64,000 bases of DNA, taken from Massilia violaceinigra (GTDB lineage Bacteria > Pseudomonadota > Gammaproteobacteria > Burkholderiales > Burkholderiaceae_D). The notes under the pieces are model-generated. The model was given only the letters and a program-made list of their open reading frames with translations. It was not told the DNA's origin and did no database searches. The stretch is from NCBI RefSeq assembly GCF_002752675.1, contig NZ_CP024608.1:6882001-6946000 (forward strand), written 5' to 3'. Position numbers and translations under genes: made by a program. Below, in pieces: positions 45,279 through 54,027 of this stretch. Position 1 is the stretch's first letter. Each line of letters starts with the position of its first letter.

Positions 45279-46009
45279 CCGATGTTTCCCTGGCGGTGAC
45301 GCACGTCCGACAGCAGACGTCCGAATTCCTTCTTGACGACAGCGTAGCATTCGCACACGTCGTCCTCCAGCCCGGCCCGGTCCAGCACGGTGATGTGTCC
45401 GCGCCGGTAGCTGATGTAGCCGTAGCCCTGCAGGCGCCCGGCCGCCTCGGTGACGCCCTCGCGCCGCACGCCAAGCATGTTGGCGATCAATTCCTGGGTC
45501 ATGGTCAGTTCGTTGGACGGCAGGCGGTCCAGGGTCAGCAGCAGCCAGCGGCACAGTTGCTGCTCCACCGAATGGTGGCGGTTGCACACCGCCGTTTGCG
45601 ACATTTGCGTCAGCAGGGCCTGGGTGTAGCGCAGCAGCAGGCGCATCACATGGCCGCCGCGGTTGAATTCTTCCATCAGGATCGCGGCCGGCAAGCGGTA
45701 GGCATGGCCGCGCGTCTGCACCACGGCGCGGCTGGGCGTGCTGTCGCCGCCCATGAATACCGACACGCCGAGTACGCCTTCATTGCCGACCCCGGCAATT
45801 TCGGACGAGCCTCCATTTTCCAGAAGGTAATGGAGCGACACGATCGCCGTCGTGGGGAAGTATAAATGATGCAACTTGTCGCCCGATTCCGACAACACGT
45901 CGCCAAGCAACAGGGGAATCAGTTCGAGGTGCGGGGCAAGACGATCGAATTCGGCGTCGAGAAGCGCTGCCAACAAATGGTTCTGGTTAGGGTCGTGCTT
46001 ACTGGACAT
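45275..46009 (-). CDS. Crp/Fnr family transcription regulator, 244 aa
   Basis: Cyclic-nucleotide-type sensor fold (LLLGDVLSESGDKLHHLYFP, VGNEGVLGVSVFMGG) and a winged helix LTMTQELIANMLGVRREGVT. Closest relative in the window is the regulator at 10793-11524, with matching recognition helix (GVRR-x-GVT) and C-terminal CECYAVVKKE. ATG 46009 is preferred to a TTG nine bases upstream. Divergent from a GGDEF-EAL gene with a palindromic site between. Confidence 0.88.
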   Translation of the reverse strand: MSSKHDPNQNHLLAALLDAEFDRLAPHLELIPLLLGDVLSESGDKLHHLYFPTTAIVSLHYLLENGGSSEIAGVGNEGVLGVSVFMGGDSTPSRAVVQTRGHAYRLPAAILMEEFNRGGHVMRLLLRYTQALLTQMSQTAVCNRHHSVEQQLCRWLLLTLDRLPSNELTMTQELIANMLGVRREGVTEAAGRLQGYGYISYRRGHITVLDRAGLEDDVCECYAVVKKEFGRLLSDVRHRQGNIG

Positions 46010-46114
46010 TGGAGACAACCTATTCTTCCAGTGAATGGTGCGTTGAGTTAATCCGACAGAATATCACGCGCACATTCCATGGCGCAATGTATGACATTCG
46101 GAACCTACTCGTCC

Positions 46115-46128
46115 GTACGGAAGCGTAC
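46115..46128. promoter_or_regulatory. Palindromic site GTACG-GAAG-CGTAC
   Basis: Clear copy of GTNCG-N4-CGNAC in the divergent region between the Crp/Fnr gene and the GGDEF-EAL gene, 88 bases before the latter. Confidence 0.55.
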
Positions 46129-46216
46129 ATACAAACGACACACTTTGGAGTATCGTAGAGCTACGGCCAGATGTGATCGTCGATCACCCGGACGCGTGCA
46201 CGCAGGAGGTTCGCTG

Positions 46217-49066
46217 ATGGGGAATTTATTGCGCCGGGTGCGCATTTCGATCTCGGTGTCGGCCATCCTGGCGCTGCTGGTCGGGCTGGCCTTGACTGCG
46301 CTGCTGTTCGCTTCGGTGCGACGGGTGGAAACCCAGGCGCGCACCGTGCGCTTCCAGCAGGATGCCATGCTGCGTATTAATGCCGTCTCCGGCGGCCTGT
46401 CGGACGCGATCGAGCAGCTAATGGTGGTCAACCAGCTGTTCAATACCTTCGGAGTGGTCACCAGGCAACAGTTCCACAGCTTCACCGCGCCCTTGCTGGC
46501 GCGTTATCCGGAACTGCACGCCCTCAGCTTCCAGCGCCTGGTCAGCCATGCCGGGCGCCCGGCCTACGAAGCGCAGCAGCGCCGGCGCATCCCGGGTTTT
46601 ACCATCACCGATTTCATCGGCGGGCAGCACGGGCCGGCGCCGCGCCGCGCGCACTACAACGTGGTCGAGTATATTGAACCGGGGGCCGGCAATGACACCG
46701 CGCTCGGGCTCGACACCTCAGCCGTGACGACCTATGGCGACGCCCGCTCGCGCTCGCGCCGCAACGGCCGCGTCACCGCCACCGGCCTGCTCTCGCTGGT
46801 GCAGCAGCGCGGATTTCATACCGGCTTCCTGGTGCTCGCGCCGGTCTACCAGCGCCAGGCTCCGCAAGACACCGTCCGCCAGCGCGAACGCGCCGTGATC
46901 GGCGAAACAGCCGCCATATTCCGCGTCGACCACCTGATCCATACCCTGCTCGGCAGCGCCAGGCTGCTCGACCAGCCCGGCATGTCGATCAATATCTACG
47001 CATCGGGCTCGGCGCAGGCGGCGCAGCTGGCGTTTTCCAACGGCAAGGCGCCGCGCCGGTCCAGCAGCGTCAGCGCCCTGCTGCCCGTCTGGCTGCTGTA
47101 CGACCACCCCGCCCCGGTCAACGCGGTGTTCAACGTGGCGGGAGAACCGTGGTTCATCGAAGTGACCCAGGAACCGCGCTCCTTCATGGACACGCACGCC
47201 GGATCCTGGTATGCGCTGCTGGGCGGCTTGCTGTCGAGCCTGTTGGCGGCCGGCTATGTCTACAGCCTGGTCTCGCGCCACTCGGCGATCGAGCGCGTCG
47301 CCGGCGAACGCACCGCCGCGCTGCAGTTCGCCAACCTGCGCCTGACCGAAGACCTGGCCCTGCGCAAACGCACCGAAAAGGCGCTGCGCCTGCGCGAGAA
47401 AGTCATTGAAGTGTCGGCCAACGCCGTCATCATCTGCAATGCCGAAGGCCCCGATTATGCCGTCGAGTACGTCAATCCCGCATTTGAATCAATCACCGGC
47501 TACAGCGCCGCCGAAGTCATCGGCAAGAGCCTCAAATTCCTGCAGGGCGCTGGACACGACCAGCAGAACATCGACGAAATCAGCGCCGCCCTGCGCGAAC
47601 AGCGCGAAGGCCACGCCGTGCTGCGCAACTACCGCAAGGATGGCAGCGGCTACTGGAACGACCTGTTCATTGCTCCGGTGCGCGACGACGCCGGCGCGAT
47701 CAGCCATTTCGTGGTGGCCCAGTACGACATCAGCGCTGTGATGCGCTTCGAGGCCGAGCTGGAATACCAGGCCAATCATGACGCCCTGACCGGGCTGGCC
47801 AACCGCCATTTGCTGGCCGAGCGGCTCTCCAGCGCGATTGCGCAGGCACACCGCGCGGGCACCGAACTGTGGGTCGTGTTCGTCGACCTCGACCGCTTCA
47901 AGTTCGTCAACGACACGCTCGGCCATGAAGCCGGCGACGCCATGCTGCGCGTGCTGGGCGAGCGCATCAAGGGTGCCGTGGGCGAGGCCGACACGGTATC
48001 GCGCATGGGCGGCGACGAGTTCGTGCTGGTCTTGCCCGGTTATCCAGGCGACGGTGGCGGTTTGCGCGTGCTCCAGCGCATCATGGATGCGGTGGCCGAG
48101 CCGCTGCGGATCCAGGCGCATGAATTTTTCGTCACCTGCAGCCTGGGCGTGGCGGTGTACCCGGCCGATGGCGGCAACGCCGACACCCTGACCAAGCATG
48201 CCGACATTGCCATGTACCGGGCCAAGGAGCTGGGGCGCAACAGTTACCAGTTCTATTGCCCCGAAATGAACGCGCGCACCCTGGAACGCTTGCAGATCGA
48301 GGCCGACCTGCGCCACGCGCTCGAACGCAACGAACTGGTGCTGCACTACCAGCCGCAGATCGATGTGAAGAGCGGCGCCATCGTCGGCATGGAAGCGCTG
48401 CTGCGCTGGGAGCATCCGGTGCTGGGCGTGGTCTCGCCGCTGCGTTTCATTGCCCTGGCCGAAGAAATGGGCCTGATCATCCCGATCGGCGCATGGGTGA
48501 TTCGTACCGCATGCCTTCAGAACATGGCCTGGCAGAAGGCCGGACTGGGCCGGCTGCGCATTGCGGTCAACCTGTCGGCGCGCCAATTCACCGGCAAGGA
48601 TTTGCTGCAATCGGTTGGCGACGCCCTGGAAGAAAGCGGCCTGGAGGCGCGCTACCTGGAGCTGGAACTGACCGAGAGCATGGTCATGGGCGATGTCGAC
48701 AACGCCATCACCATCTTGCGCATGCTCAAGCAGCTGGGCGTGCACCTCGCCATCGACGATTTCGGAACCGGCTACTCCAGCCTGTCGTATCTGAGCCGTT
48801 TTCCCATCGACGTGCTCAAGATCGACCAGTCGTTCGTGCGCGACATTGCGCTGGACGCCGACGGAGCGGCGATCGTGGTGTCGATCATCTCACTGGCGCA
48901 CAGCCTGCGCCAGAAAGTGATTGCCGAAGGAGTGGAAACCGCCGAACAGCTGGCCTTCCTGCGCGCGCATGGCTGCGATGAAGTGCAAGGCTATTTCTTC
49001 AGCCGCCCGGTGGGTGCGCTGGAATTTGAACACCTGCTGGCGCACGCGCCGTGCACCACCGGCTGA
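46217..49066 (+). CDS. Diguanylate cyclase/phosphodiesterase (CHASE-PAS-GGDEF-EAL), 949 aa
   Basis: Membrane helix at about 10-30, an extracytoplasmic sensor of about 300 residues with CHASE-like features (LDTSAVTTYGDARSRSRRNG, GLLSLVQQRGFHTGFLVLAP), a second helix near 335-355, PAS (about 395-515), GGDEF with MGGDEF at 597-602, and EAL with GMEALLRW (Glu726). ELTESMVM, DDFGTGYSSL and KIDQSFVRD are present, so both cyclic-di-GMP synthesis and breakdown may work. Start ATG 46217 has CAGGAGGT. Context: divergent Crp/Fnr and hybrid kinase. Confidence 0.92.
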   Translation: MGNLLRRVRISISVSAILALLVGLALTALLFASVRRVETQARTVRFQQDAMLRINAVSGGLSDAIEQLMVVNQLFNTFGVVTRQQFHSFTAPLLARYPELHALSFQRLVSHAGRPAYEAQQRRRIPGFTITDFIGGQHGPAPRRAHYNVVEYIEPGAGNDTALGLDTSAVTTYGDARSRSRRNGRVTATGLLSLVQQRGFHTGFLVLAPVYQRQAPQDTVRQRERAVIGETAAIFRVDHLIHTLLGSARLLDQPGMSINIYASGSAQAAQLAFSNGKAPRRSSSVSALLPVWLLYDHPAPVNAVFNVAGEPWFIEVTQEPRSFMDTHAGSWYALLGGLLSSLLAAGYVYSLVSRHSAIERVAGERTAALQFANLRLTEDLALRKRTEKALRLREKVIEVSANAVIICNAEGPDYAVEYVNPAFESITGYSAAEVIGKSLKFLQGAGHDQQNIDEISAALREQREGHAVLRNYRKDGSGYWNDLFIAPVRDDAGAISHFVVAQYDISAVMRFEAELEYQANHDALTGLANRHLLAERLSSAIAQAHRAGTELWVVFVDLDRFKFVNDTLGHEAGDAMLRVLGERIKGAVGEADTVSRMGGDEFVLVLPGYPGDGGGLRVLQRIMDAVAEPLRIQAHEFFVTCSLGVAVYPADGGNADTLTKHADIAMYRAKELGRNSYQFYCPEMNARTLERLQIEADLRHALERNELVLHYQPQIDVKSGAIVGMEALLRWEHPVLGVVSPLRFIALAEEMGLIIPIGAWVIRTACLQNMAWQKAGLGRLRIAVNLSARQFTGKDLLQSVGDALEESGLEARYLELELTESMVMGDVDNAITILRMLKQLGVHLAIDDFGTGYSSLSYLSRFPIDVLKIDQSFVRDIALDADGAAIVVSIISLAHSLRQKVIAEGVETAEQLAFLRAHGCDEVQGYFFSRPVGALEFEHLLAHAPCTTG

Positions 49067-49119
49067 ACCGCCTGCGGGCGCGCGCGCCGGCCACCACGCT
49101 CAATCAGGAGGGGCTACGT

Positions 49120-49929
49120 TTAAAACGAGTGGCGCATGCCGATGTTGAGGGCCGACCAGCCTTTGCCGCCGTCCGGCGCCGTCATGGCCATGTAGCCCGG
49201 TCCGGTACGGTGTTTTACCAGCGAATACGCGGTATAGAAATCGGTGCGGCGCGAGATTTGATAGGTGGCGCCGAAGGCCAGCATGTCCACATCGCGGTTG
49301 GCGCGGTCGCGGTCGTTCTTGCGCACGAACGACACCAGGTAGGTCGTGGCGCGCATCGGCACGGCAATGCCGACCAGTACGTCGCGGCTGTCGGTCGACG
49401 GCGTGCTGGCCATGGCGGCGCCGTAGGGATTATCAGGATTCCACAACGGCGAAGCACCCCAGCCGCGGTTGGCGCTGTAAGCGGCGTACGCCTTCATATT
49501 GCCCAGGTCGACATTGGCGGCGGCGATGGAATTCTTGGCATCCATGCGGGCGCCGAGCGAGGTTGCCGGTGCGACTTTGGCAACACTCTTGTTCTGGTGC
49601 GCGAGGCGCAGGGTGACCGGTCCGCCTGAGATACCGACCGACAGGCCCCAGGCGCGGCTGTTCTGGCGGTCGCGTTCAAAGTTGCTGAGGGCAAAGCGGC
49701 GCGGTTCGGTCATGTCCTGCAAGCCCATGCGCTTGCCGGGATAGCCGAATACCTTGGTGGCGGTCTCGGGCGTGCCCGAGTCGAATAGATCGCTGACATC
49801 AACCAGCGCCAGCCCCTGTTTGGCATCGGACGGCGTGAGGGCGGCCCGGTACACGGAAGTTTGTGTTTGAGCATTCGCACCCGCGGCGCAGGCGCACAAG
49901 GCAACAATGGCAAAAGAAGATGTTTTCAT
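49120..49929 (-). CDS. Short Gram-negative porin, 269 aa
   Basis: Signal peptide (FAIVALCACAAGANAQ) and C-terminal NIGMRHSF typical of betaproteobacterial trimeric porins, with repeated beta-strand patterns (WGLSVGISGGPVTLRLAHQN, LAFGATYQISRRTDFYTAYS). The family is usually 350-390 residues and starts with a TLYG-type first strand; that strand is missing and the body is about 100 residues shorter. It may be a shrunken barrel or a decayed copy. GGAG precedes ATG 49929. Confidence 0.75.
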   Translation of the reverse strand: MKTSSFAIVALCACAAGANAQTQTSVYRAALTPSDAKQGLALVDVSDLFDSGTPETATKVFGYPGKRMGLQDMTEPRRFALSNFERDRQNSRAWGLSVGISGGPVTLRLAHQNKSVAKVAPATSLGARMDAKNSIAAANVDLGNMKAYAAYSANRGWGASPLWNPDNPYGAAMASTPSTDSRDVLVGIAVPMRATTYLVSFVRKNDRDRANRDVDMLAFGATYQISRRTDFYTAYSLVKHRTGPGYMAMTAPDGGKGWSALNIGMRHSF

Positions 49930-50055
49930 GGCGGTACTCCGTACAATTAATTCTACGCTAGTTACGTTATCCTCCAACCGGAATTTTTGTTCTGTCCGTT
50001 ACCCCACATAGCAGGCTATCATCGCCGATATCGTATTGACCACCGGCCTGACAGG

Positions 50056-50472
50056 ATGTCCACAGTGAGTAACAGCAGCAGCAAAACCTTCCGTTATCCC
50101 AAGATGCCAGGCACCTTGCGCGCCGATGTGCTGGCGGTCTTGCTGGCATCGGACGACATGACCGGCATTGAGAGTATTTTCGACCAAAGAAAGCAAAGCT
50201 TGAGCACGGTGATCCGCGCGCTGATCCGCAAGTACGGCTGGCCGATCGAGCGCAGGGACTTTCCGACCAACACAGCCGACGGCCGAGCTGGCTGGGCCTC
50301 GGTGTATTGCCTGCCGCAAGAGGTGATCGACGCGGCGCTGGCCGGCGCCGGGCGCGACTGGCTCGAGGGTGTGCGGGCGGCCAGATCGGCCCGCCGGCGC
50401 CGCCCGCTGCGTTCGCCGGGGGCTGCCAAAGCCAGGGCGGTCGCCGCGCCAGAGGAAGACGATGGCGAATAG
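50056..50472 (+). CDS. Hypothetical protein with winged-helix-like core, 138 aa
   Basis: A central segment LSTVIRALIRKYGWPIERRD-FPTNTADGRAGWASVYCLP resembles a helix-turn-helix-like domain found in phage and plasmid proteins, where a helix IRALRxKYGWPI is followed by a beta wing. The tail is basic and Ala-rich (ARSARRRRPLRSPGAAKARA). No other family evidence. ATG 50056 with ACAGG upstream is the most likely start. It lies just left of the IS5 remnant region. Confidence 0.6.
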   Translation: MSTVSNSSSKTFRYPKMPGTLRADVLAVLLASDDMTGIESIFDQRKQSLSTVIRALIRKYGWPIERRDFPTNTADGRAGWASVYCLPQEVIDAALAGAGRDWLEGVRAARSARRRRPLRSPGAAKARAVAAPEEDDGE

Positions 50473-50505
50473 GCACTGCCGGAAACGTTGCCGCAGGTCT
50501 AAGAA

Positions 50506-50521
50506 GGCCTGACAAAATCCC
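50506..50521 (+). repeat. Left inverted-repeat-like end of IS5-type remnant
   Basis: GGCCTGACAAAATCCC shares 11 bases (GCCTGACAAAA) with the inverse of 51621-51632, which sits at the end of the degenerate transposase. The two could be the tips of one element spanning 50506-51636. Confidence 0.4.
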
Positions 50522-50619
50522 TTGCTTGTCAAAACGGCAACAACATCGTACACTGAGCCAGCGCACCCGGCCGTTATCGGCCCAAGAGCGGCCGTTAGAA
50601 AAAAAACCAAGCTTACTCC

Positions 50620-51129
50620 ATGAAAATCGATACTCGACTTGCCTGCACAAGGGACAAGGACACCATTTGGACGCTGTACGAAAGCGCGCTGAGAGCTCAC
50701 ATCGAATCCATCTGGGGATGGGATCCAGTCTGGCAGCGAGACTACTTCAGCAAAGCATATGCTGCTGCAGCAAGCTATATCGTAGAGCTTGACACTAAGC
50801 TTTGCGGTTATATCCAACTCGACATCGATGACACCGGCGTCTATCTGCGCATGCTCGTTCTGACGCCAACGGTCAGATCAATGGGCATAGGGGCTTCGTT
50901 GTTACAGGAAATCCTGCGATGTACTCATCAAGCAGGTCGTCCTCTGCACTTGCGCGTGTTTCGTGTCAATAGCGCCGCGAAACGGTTCTATGAGCGGGAG
51001 GGGTGGGTTGTCGAAGCTGAGGATGAGGCATTTTTTACAATGACGCACCCGCTGAACGAGTTCGCCAGCATGAGTGGCTCTACGGTCGCCCTGGTTCCGG
51101 AAAGTTTTGAAGTCCGCATGAACGTATAA
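50620..51129 (+). CDS. GNAT-family N-acetyltransferase, 169 aa
   Basis: GNAT fold: motif A is LRMLVLTPTVRSMGIGASLL with the acetyl-CoA loop VRSMGIG, then LHLRVFRVNSAAKRFYEREG as motif B. N-terminal DKDTIWTLYESALRAHIESI. The region is poorer in GC than neighbours, pointing to transfer. It may acetylate an amine such as a drug, a toxin or a tRNA-linked aminoacyl group; the substrate is unknown. It lies between the two inverted repeats of the IS5 remnant. Confidence 0.85.
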   Translation: MKIDTRLACTRDKDTIWTLYESALRAHIESIWGWDPVWQRDYFSKAYAAAASYIVELDTKLCGYIQLDIDDTGVYLRMLVLTPTVRSMGIGASLLQEILRCTHQAGRPLHLRVFRVNSAAKRFYEREGWVVEAEDEAFFTMTHPLNEFASMSGSTVALVPESFEVRMNV

Positions 51130-51133
51130 GCAG

Positions 51134-51650
51134 GGTCGATGGAAAGCTCGAGGGGCAATGACCACTTCGGGGCATACTGCTCGGAATCCAACCGATCGTG
51201 GCAAACTCGGCTGCAAGCATCACGTGCTGGTCGACCAGCGCGGTTTGCCATTGGTGGCCCGGATCCCGGGTGCGCAGGTACACGATTCACGGATGCTCAT
51301 ACCGCTCGTTGAAGCAATTCCGGCTGTCAAAAAGCTTTCAGGGTTCGCTCACAAACGCCAAGGGAAGTTACACACCGACCGTGCTGATTGCTCGCGAGCG
51401 TACCGTGCCCGGCTGCGCCGACGAGGTATCGCCGCACGTCTTGCATGCTACGCCGTCGACTCACGGGAAAGGCTGGGCCGCTGGCATTGGGTTGTTGAGC
51501 GGACCGTGGGTGGCTTCATCGCTTTCGTAGACCGCGTGTTCATCACGAACGGCCGGCAGATATTCACCAAGCCTTTCTTTCGCTGGCTTGTTCACTCATC
51601 TGTTGGCGGTATGTCGAGAGGTTTTGTCAGGCGTTCCAAGTCAACGCGAT
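51134..51650 (+). pseudogene. IS5-family (IS427-type) transposase remnant
   Basis: The C-terminal half of an IS5-type transposase: RNPTDRGKLGCKHHVLVDQR, VHDSRMLIPLVEAIPAV, GKLHTDRADCSRAYRARLRR and LGRWHWVVERT. After VVERT the frame shifts and the true tail (WLHRFRRPRVHHERPADIHQ then FLSLACSLICWRYVERFCQAF) continues in another frame. The N-terminal half is absent; the GNAT gene occupies its place. Inactive. Confidence 0.85.
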
Positions 51651-51667
51651 AAAAAATAAAGGGTGGT

Positions 51668-52165
51668 ATGGGTCCAGAGATTTACAAGGTCGCCGACATT
51701 GGGCGCGGGTGCTTGGCAGTGATGGCAAAACCGGTGGCTGGCGAATGGATTGACGACGAATTTTCCGGCATCGCCAGGTATGGCATTACCGGCATGGTCT
51801 CCCTGCTGGAGCGGCACGAAATACACGAGCTCGGGCTGGTCGACGCGCCGACGCTGTGCGCGTCGAACGGTATCGCCTTCACGCATTTCCCCATCGCCGA
51901 CCGCGGCTTGCCCGCCTCGCCGGGGGTTTTTGCACTGGTACAGGTGCTCGGTCAACGCATTGAGGATGGCGAACATATCGTGATTCATTGCCGGGCAGGC
52001 ATCGGGCGCACCGGATTGATGGCCGCGGCCGTGCTGGTACGGCACGGCTGGACGCCTGAGGACGCCTTCAGGCAGGTGTCGGCGTCGCGCGGCGTCCAGG
52101 TGCCGGATACGCCGGAACAGTATGCCTGGGTAGTGACACATCAGAAGCGTTTGCGCGTGGTCTGA
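51668..52165 (+). CDS. Dual-specificity/protein tyrosine phosphatase-like protein, 165 aa
   Basis: Catalytic loop VIHCRAGIGRTG (Cys108 to Arg114) and general-acid Asp in FPIADRGLP (Asp78) are present, so it should be active on phosphotyrosine or a related phosphoester. It matches tyrosine phosphatases of the cyclin-dependent-kinase-inhibitor-like type. Cytoplasmic. Lies directly after the IS5 remnant, with its start about 30 bases from the remnant end, so the promoter may have been altered by that element. Confidence 0.85.
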   Translation: MGPEIYKVADIGRGCLAVMAKPVAGEWIDDEFSGIARYGITGMVSLLERHEIHELGLVDAPTLCASNGIAFTHFPIADRGLPASPGVFALVQVLGQRIEDGEHIVIHCRAGIGRTGLMAAAVLVRHGWTPEDAFRQVSASRGVQVPDTPEQYAWVVTHQKRLRVV

Positions 52166-52286
52166 CCGGTTCACCGTCCTGGCAAGCCGACCCTGGTTTC
52201 CTGTGGGAGCGTCGAGCCATGGGCGGGGATGCGTCTGGCTGAGGAGCGGGGGACGCAATTCGGGTCGCAGCTTGGCGTGGAACGCG

Positions 52287-52320
52287 GAACTTGGGTTCCC
52301 GCCGGCGCGGGAACGACGAA
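52287..52320. repeat. Extragenic palindrome related to the 22.4 kb repeat
   Basis: GAACTTGG-GTTCCCGC-CGGC-GCGGGAAC-GACGA. Same layout as the copies at 41983 and 22474-22507. Sits in a 270-base gap with no gene. Confidence 0.65.
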
Positions 52321-52436
52321 TACTGGGCTACGGGTGCTAACTTCCTTGCTCCCGCGCCACGGCGGACGCCGCCAGACCCGAGTCGACGTGAAAGCAAAAG
52401 AAGCCAACAACCGGCGTGCTGGTGCCAGGCGACAGG

Positions 52437-53954
52437 CTACGTCACCGCTTGCGCGGGGCATGGATTGCCACTCGTGACGGAGGAACGCAATGGAACAGCA
52501 TGGTCGACATAACCGTCCGGCCGCACCACGAGCGCCGCCACGCCGTCCAGTTCCGCTGCCCTCCCCGGCACCAGTGCCGTCACCACATTCACCCAGGCGC
52601 CGTCCAGCGCAGGCTGATAATGGCCCTGCACCTCCCCGTCCACCTGCAGTACCAGCCAGCGCCCGCTCGCCAGATGCTCGTACAGCGACGATGCCGTGCC
52701 GTCGGCATGTTGAAGAGGCCAATCCGGCAACCTGCGCCCGATCCAGCGCGCGCAGCCATCCCCCTCCGGCGCCCCGGAAAGCAGCGCCGCCGGATAGCGG
52801 ATGCCGAAACCCGACAAGTCATGCGCCAGCGTCGCGTTGAGTTCCGGTCCCTTCATCAGGTCGCTGAGCGTGGCGCGCAGCGCCTGCCCTGCCGGGTCGA
52901 AGGAATCCATCATCAGCGCGCTCTGGGCCAGCGTGTTGCGGTATAGCGCCGCCCCCACCGGATGGCGTTCGCCCTCATAACTGTCGAGCAGCGACGCATC
53001 CGCCCTGCCCCGCAGCACGCCAGCGAGCTTCCAGCCCAGGTTCATGGCATCCTGCATGCCGACATTCATTCCCTGCCCGCCCGCCGGCAAATGGATGTGG
53101 GCCGCGTCGCCCGCCAAAAAGATCCTCCCTTTACGATAAGACTGCGCCAGACAGGTTTGGTTCGAAAAACGCGACAGCCATTCGGGCGAATGCATGCCGA
53201 AATCCTCCCCCGCCACGCGCCTCGTCGCTGCCGACAATCCTTCCAGCGTGACCGGAACCTCCACCGGCACATCGATCTCCTGCGCATCGACCACGATCAC
53301 GCGGTACAGCTCGCCACCGAGCGGCACCACCATCATCCCACCTGCCGAATTGCCCAGGCTGATGGCCCGCCCCGGCGGCGGCGTATGCAGGCGTACGTCG
53401 CCCAGCATGGCCGTTTTGGTGGCCGCCAAGCCATCGAAAGCGATGCCGGCCTGGCGCCGCACCAGGCTGCGCGCTCCGTCCGCACCGACCAGATAGCGCG
53501 CCGCCAGCCGGAACGGCGATCCCGCCTGCGTGCCGCCGACCCACACGCCATCCTCATCCTGCCCGGTTGCCTCCACCGTGGCCCCGCGCCGCAAGTCGAC
53601 GCCCAGTTCGCCAGCCCAGGCTTCGAGCAACTGTTCCGTCACGCTCTGGGGAATGAACAGCGTGAAGGGATAGGTGCTGTCGCAGGCGCTGAAATCGAGC
53701 CGGGTCGGCAGGCCGGCGAAGTGGCCGCTGGGAATGGGCATGCCGCGCGCCAGGAAACGCCCGGCCACGCCACGCAGCGCCAGCATTTCCAGCGTGCGCC
53801 CGTGCATGGTCAGGGCGCGCGATTGCGGCACCGTCTCGGCGCGCCGTTCGAGCACAGTCACGCGCACGCCGGCCACGGCCAGTTCGCAGGCCAGCAACAG
53901 CCCGACCGGCCCGGCGCCGACCACGATTACCTCTGCATTGCTTGTCATCGTCAT
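52437..53954 (-). CDS. FAD-dependent aromatic hydroxylase/monooxygenase, 505 aa
   Basis: PHBH-fold flavin monooxygenase. GxGxxG at VIVVGAGPVGLLLACELA, DG motif in LVGADGARSLVRRQAG, and the FAD-ribityl GD motif in IFLAGDAAHIHLPAGGQGMN are intact. A thioredoxin-like C-terminal region (VLQVDGEVQGHYQPALDGAW) places it with PgaE/Rox-type hydroxylases that act on polyketides or rifamycins. Start at 53954, 53948 or 53966; the latter lies inside a TetR-type operator. It is divergent from a TetR regulator. Confidence 0.88.
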   Translation of the reverse strand: MTMTSNAEVIVVGAGPVGLLLACELAVAGVRVTVLERRAETVPQSRALTMHGRTLEMLALRGVAGRFLARGMPIPSGHFAGLPTRLDFSACDSTYPFTLFIPQSVTEQLLEAWAGELGVDLRRGATVEATGQDEDGVWVGGTQAGSPFRLAARYLVGADGARSLVRRQAGIAFDGLAATKTAMLGDVRLHTPPPGRAISLGNSAGGMMVVPLGGELYRVIVVDAQEIDVPVEVPVTLEGLSAATRRVAGEDFGMHSPEWLSRFSNQTCLAQSYRKGRIFLAGDAAHIHLPAGGQGMNVGMQDAMNLGWKLAGVLRGRADASLLDSYEGERHPVGAALYRNTLAQSALMMDSFDPAGQALRATLSDLMKGPELNATLAHDLSGFGIRYPAALLSGAPEGDGCARWIGRRLPDWPLQHADGTASSLYEHLASGRWLVLQVDGEVQGHYQPALDGAWVNVVTALVPGRAAELDGVAALVVRPDGYVDHAVPLRSSVTSGNPCPAQAVT

Positions 53955-53959
53955 ATAAG

Positions 53960-53972
53960 CTAACATCGTTAG
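53960..53972. promoter_or_regulatory. TetR-type operator 1 (CTAAC-ATC-GTTAG)
   Basis: Perfect 5-bp arms around three bases. A second near-identical site lies 32 bases away. Between divergent monooxygenase and TetR genes. Confidence 0.75.
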
Positions 53973-53991
53973 GGAGGCTTCAAAGATAAAC

Positions 53992-54004
53992 CTAACACCG
54001 TTAG
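53992..54004. promoter_or_regulatory. TetR-type operator 2 (CTAAC-ACC-GTTAG)
   Basis: Second copy, three helical turns from the first, 23 bases before the TetR start. Confidence 0.75.
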
Positions 54005-54027
54005 ACTGTCAAGAAAAAGAGGACATC

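Noticed and set aside
42255..45299. Open frame of about 1000 codons on the plus strand
   Set aside because: It is antisense to the hybrid kinase and RR-PAS genes, which show clear domain motifs; the long frame results from GC-rich codon bias.
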